Shown: positions 61,385 to 64,000 of the stretch, piece after piece
How the letters are laid out: each line of letters begins with the position of its first letter
Numbering within the stretch: position 1 is the stretch's first letter
Assembly (NCBI RefSeq): GCF_022760175.1
Contig: NZ_CP094326.1
Location: 310,001 to 374,000 of the forward strand
DNA length: 64,000 nucleotides
Direction: 5' to 3'
Origin: Zhouia spongiae
Lineage (GTDB): Bacteria > Bacteroidota > Bacteroidia > Flavobacteriales > Flavobacteriaceae
Position numbers and translations under genes: made by a program
The notes under the pieces: model-generated
Database searches by the model: none
Told to the model about the DNA's origin: nothing
The model's input: the letters and a program-made list of their open reading frames with translations, nothing else

Positions 61385-61924
61385 ATGGGACGAAAATTAG
61401 ACAGTATCAAACCCAGACTAAAAGAATTCATAGAAAAGCAAAAAATATTCTTTGTCGGCACCGCTGCCGATGAAGGTCGTGTGAATATTTCTCCCAAGGG
61501 GATCGATTCATTCAGGGTCATTAACAAAAATAAAATTGTCTGGTTGAACCTTACCGGAAGTGGTAATGAAACAGCTGCTCACCTGATCAAAAATAGCAGA
61601 ATGACCATCATGTTCTGTGCCTTTGAAGGAGCTCCGCTGATCTTACGTTTGTATGGAAACGCCATAGCACACCATAAAAGAGATAAGGAGTTTCACACAT
61701 ATATCAACTTGTTCCCCCCTCATACCGGTTCAAGACAGATCGTTGAAATGCATATAGACCTGGTACAGACTTCATGTGGATTCGGAGTGCCTTTAATGGA
61801 CTTTAAAGAAGAGAGAAATACACTTTTGGAGTGGGCAGATGAGAAAGGAAAAGAGGGCATCGAAGCATACTGGGAAAATAAAAACACTGAAAGCATCGAC
61901 GGTTTTAAAACCAATATCATATGA
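61385..61924 (+). CDS. Pyridoxamine 5'-phosphate oxidase-fold protein
   Basis: 179 residues with the split-barrel flavin-binding pattern: IFFVGTAADEGRVNISPKGIDSFRVI, VWLNLTGSGNETAAHLIKNSRMTIMFCAF and LRLYGNAIAHH. Such proteins bind FMN or F420; the reaction is unknown. A Cys-containing C-terminal segment (VQTSCGFGVPLMDF) is typical of this subfamily. Stands 139 bp after the GNAT. Confidence 0.85.
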   Translation: MGRKLDSIKPRLKEFIEKQKIFFVGTAADEGRVNISPKGIDSFRVINKNKIVWLNLTGSGNETAAHLIKNSRMTIMFCAFEGAPLILRLYGNAIAHHKRDKEFHTYINLFPPHTGSRQIVEMHIDLVQTSCGFGVPLMDFKEERNTLLEWADEKGKEGIEAYWENKNTESIDGFKTNII

Positions 61925-61985
61925 TCCCTATCATACGAAACCTTGTTTACCTATCCTACTACCGAATAAAAAAACACTGACACCC

Positions 61986-62450
61986 ATGAACAAAGAACTT
62001 ATTCTTATCAACTTTGAAGAAATAAGAAGACGCAGTATTAAATTATGGAGCGGACTTCCGAAAGAATATTACGACTGGAAACCTGATGATAGTGCCATGT
62101 CTTCCGCTGAAATCATTCAGCACGTTTTGGGAGCAGATCATGGGTGGAATATGATCATTAGTGGACAAGATATGGCTGATTACCGGTCTCCCTGGGATGG
62201 CAGAAAATTTACAAACATGGAAAACGAACTTGAATTTGCCAGGCCTTACAGAGAAGAATTCCTTAATACTGTAACCACTTTTTCTTCTTCTGCATTGAAA
62301 AACCAGGAAATCACTCATCCGGGCAATGGAAAAAAAAGAAAGCTGGGCGATTATTTATTACGTATCGGCTACCACGAATCTGTTCATGCAGGACAGTTCT
62401 TATCATACCTGAGAGCCATGGGTATTGTTCGTCCTGATATATGGGATTAG
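61986..62450 (+). CDS. DinB family protein
   Basis: 154 residues from the ATG at 61986; the longer frame to 61839 overlaps the previous gene and is not family-like. Four-helix bundle with metal-ligand histidines: HVLGADHGWNMII and RIGYHESVHAGQF. DinB/YfiT-like proteins are putative metal-dependent thiol transferases or hydrolases. Same strand as the PPOX gene, 61 bp apart. Confidence 0.88.
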   Translation: MNKELILINFEEIRRRSIKLWSGLPKEYYDWKPDDSAMSSAEIIQHVLGADHGWNMIISGQDMADYRSPWDGRKFTNMENELEFARPYREEFLNTVTTFSSSALKNQEITHPGNGKKRKLGDYLLRIGYHESVHAGQFLSYLRAMGIVRPDIWD

Positions 62451-62855
<405 letters not shown>

Positions 62856-64000
62856 ATGAACACTTCTTTGATCTTATTACACATAACTTTTTTAGAGAAA
62901 AGATTGCAGCCAAAGGCTGTATTGAATTGCCTACGGGAAAATAAAAAAGAACTGTTTTTTACAAAAAAAATTACAACTACAGTCTTTTTACTGCTTGCCT
63001 TTAATGTATTATCACAAACAAAAATGCAACACTTTAAAGCCTTTGGAGTAAACCCTACAGTTCCTAATGATTCTCTTTTTGAAAAAATAGACACAGCAAA
63101 GAATTTTAAAGCCAGATATAAAGCTACATATGACCTTATTAAATTTCATGAACAAAAAGGGAATATCGACTCTATTATTTATTATGGTCACCGATTATAT
63201 AGCGAAACCGCTAATGAAAAATTCCTTCATAAGAAAAAGTATTTGTCTGATCTGTCTGGTACTATTGCGGAGGGTAAACTTGAAAAAGGGTTATTTGACG
63301 AAGCTTTAAAATGGTTTTTGAAGGGAATAGAACATTCCAAAAAGAACCCTGATGACGAGTTCTATATCAAGAACAGAATAGGATTAGGTGTCGTAAAATA
63401 TATCAGAGGACAAGAGGAGGGAAAGGCAATCATTGAAGCATGTATTGAAGATGCTCCGAATGAGAAGTTGAAACACGATGCGCTCTCAGAACTCGGGTTT
63501 ATCTTTTTTATGGAAGGTGAACCGGAAAAAGCAAAGGAGCATTTCAATAAAGCTAAATTGTTCTACGTGTCCGAAGGCTATACGAAAGAAGCGTTAGCGA
63601 CCGATCTTTGGTTTGGGAGAATATTACAGAAAGAAGATAAAATTAATGAAGCCTTAGATCTTTGCTACCATGTTTTCAACGCATCGTTATCTAACAGTTT
63701 TTTTTCCTTGTATGCCAAGGCCGGTAATGTATTAGGAAATATTTACTTGCAGCAAAAAGATTATGAGAATGCAAAAACAATACTATCTACGGTATATATA
63801 AACTCTGTTCAATGGGGAAATCTGGATATAGAAAGGAGGGCTGTTCTAGGATTACAGAACGCCCATGCAAAAACGGGCGACTATAAAAACGCTCATGCAT
63901 TAATGACCCGATTGAACCGGATCAACAACCAAGTTCTTGAAATTCAAAACAAACAACAAGTAAACGAATTAGAAGTACAGTACAGAACATTGGAGCAAAA
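62856..64000 (+). CDS. TPR-containing exported/sensor protein, partial (C-terminus outside window)
   Basis: Open from the ATG at 62856 to the right edge (381 codons). A hydrophobic signal or anchor (KITTTVFLLLAFNVLSQ) starts about residue 35, so the TTG at 62922 (LNCLREN...) may be the real start. Then TPR-like units follow: KGNIDSIIYYGHRLYSE, KGLFDEALKWFLKGIEH, EGEPEKAKEHFNKAKLFY, QKDYENAKTILSTVYINS and KTGDYKNAHALMTRLNRI. The edge sequence VNELEVQYRTLEQK is the linker typical of Bacteroidota TPR proteins that continue into a membrane helix and a LuxR-type HTH or histidine kinase. The output domain is not visible. Confidence 0.78.
   Translation, partial: MNTSLILLHITFLEKRLQPKAVLNCLRENKKELFFTKKITTTVFLLLAFNVLSQTKMQHFKAFGVNPTVPNDSLFEKIDTAKNFKARYKATYDLIKFHEQKGNIDSIIYYGHRLYSETANEKFLHKKKYLSDLSGTIAEGKLEKGLFDEALKWFLKGIEHSKKNPDDEFYIKNRIGLGVVKYIRGQEEGKAIIEACIEDAPNEKLKHDALSELGFIFFMEGEPEKAKEHFNKAKLFYVSEGYTKEALATDLWFGRILQKEDKINEALDLCYHVFNASLSNSFFSLYAKAGNVLGNIYLQQKDYENAKTILSTVYINSVQWGNLDIERRAVLGLQNAHAKTGDYKNAHALMTRLNRINNQVLEIQNKQQVNELEVQYRTLEQ

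Overview
The window is a chromosomal segment from a member of the Bacteroidota, most likely class Flavobacteriia. The evidence is a type IX secretion (T9SS) sorting domain, many lipoproteins, promoter-like TAnnTTTG boxes with an upstream TTG and no obvious Shine-Dalgarno sites, a Rho factor with a long low-complexity insert, and families typical of the phylum (BT_3928, DUF1599, DUF4293, FadL/OmpP1). Species cannot be given from sequence alone. No rRNA, CRISPR array or phage module was seen.

Left part (1-20 kb): mostly housekeeping. It opens with the 5' part of an ECF sigma factor gene. Next comes an ISL3-like insertion sequence (732-2148, 8-bp target duplication) that sits beside a duplicated 3' end of a tRNA-Arg gene. 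A small sulfur-detoxification cluster follows (TauE/SafE exporter, persulfide dioxygenase-rhodanese fusion, methyltransferase) with a perfect CRP-type palindrome at a class II activator position. Then come clpS, prmA, a slipin gene, a DUF1599/BT_3928/OppB-like permease/thioredoxin/tpiA run, folP, cdaA, an MsbA-like exporter gene, truA, a YfcE-like phosphodiesterase gene, DUF4293 and rho. A decayed formylglycine-generating-enzyme-like fragment lies between rho and the accessory region.

Middle part (20.6-49.3 kb): an accessory island of exported and surface proteins, all on the plus strand. It holds a 1638-aa exported protein of no recognised family, two paralogous lipocalin-like lipoproteins and an Fn3 protein. 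Two 'carrier' proteins share a nearly identical, gap-free 1.4-kb N-terminal block but have unrelated C-termini. There is also a 1697-aa SprB-repeat protein with a T9SS signal, a PKD lipoprotein, a four-helix-bundle gene, several toxin-like tips each followed by a small immunity-like gene, and an outer-membrane barrel. One carrier ends in a GH19 peptidoglycan-hydrolase-like domain followed by an exported candidate immunity protein. A 921-aa exported protein ends in an Rhs-type toxin-like tip followed by an 82-aa candidate immunity protein. A frameshifted, delivery-less TNT-like tip follows, with another candidate immunity gene. I read this as a modular, polymorphic-toxin-like locus whose carrier family and export route are not obvious. 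That is inference from architecture. Degenerate GCAGT/ACTGC simple repeats sit at module borders and inside the carriers' signal-peptide regions.

Right part (49.4-64 kb): rpsT, two identical tRNA-Glu genes, proS, an aromatic/RS-rich lipoprotein, a FadL porin, folE, cysS, yidD, lgt, a DUF192 lipoprotein, a class B1 metallo-beta-lactamase with a lipobox, a STAS-like protein, an SMR transporter, a GNAT, a PPOX-fold protein, a DinB protein, and the start of a TPR regulator that runs off the window.
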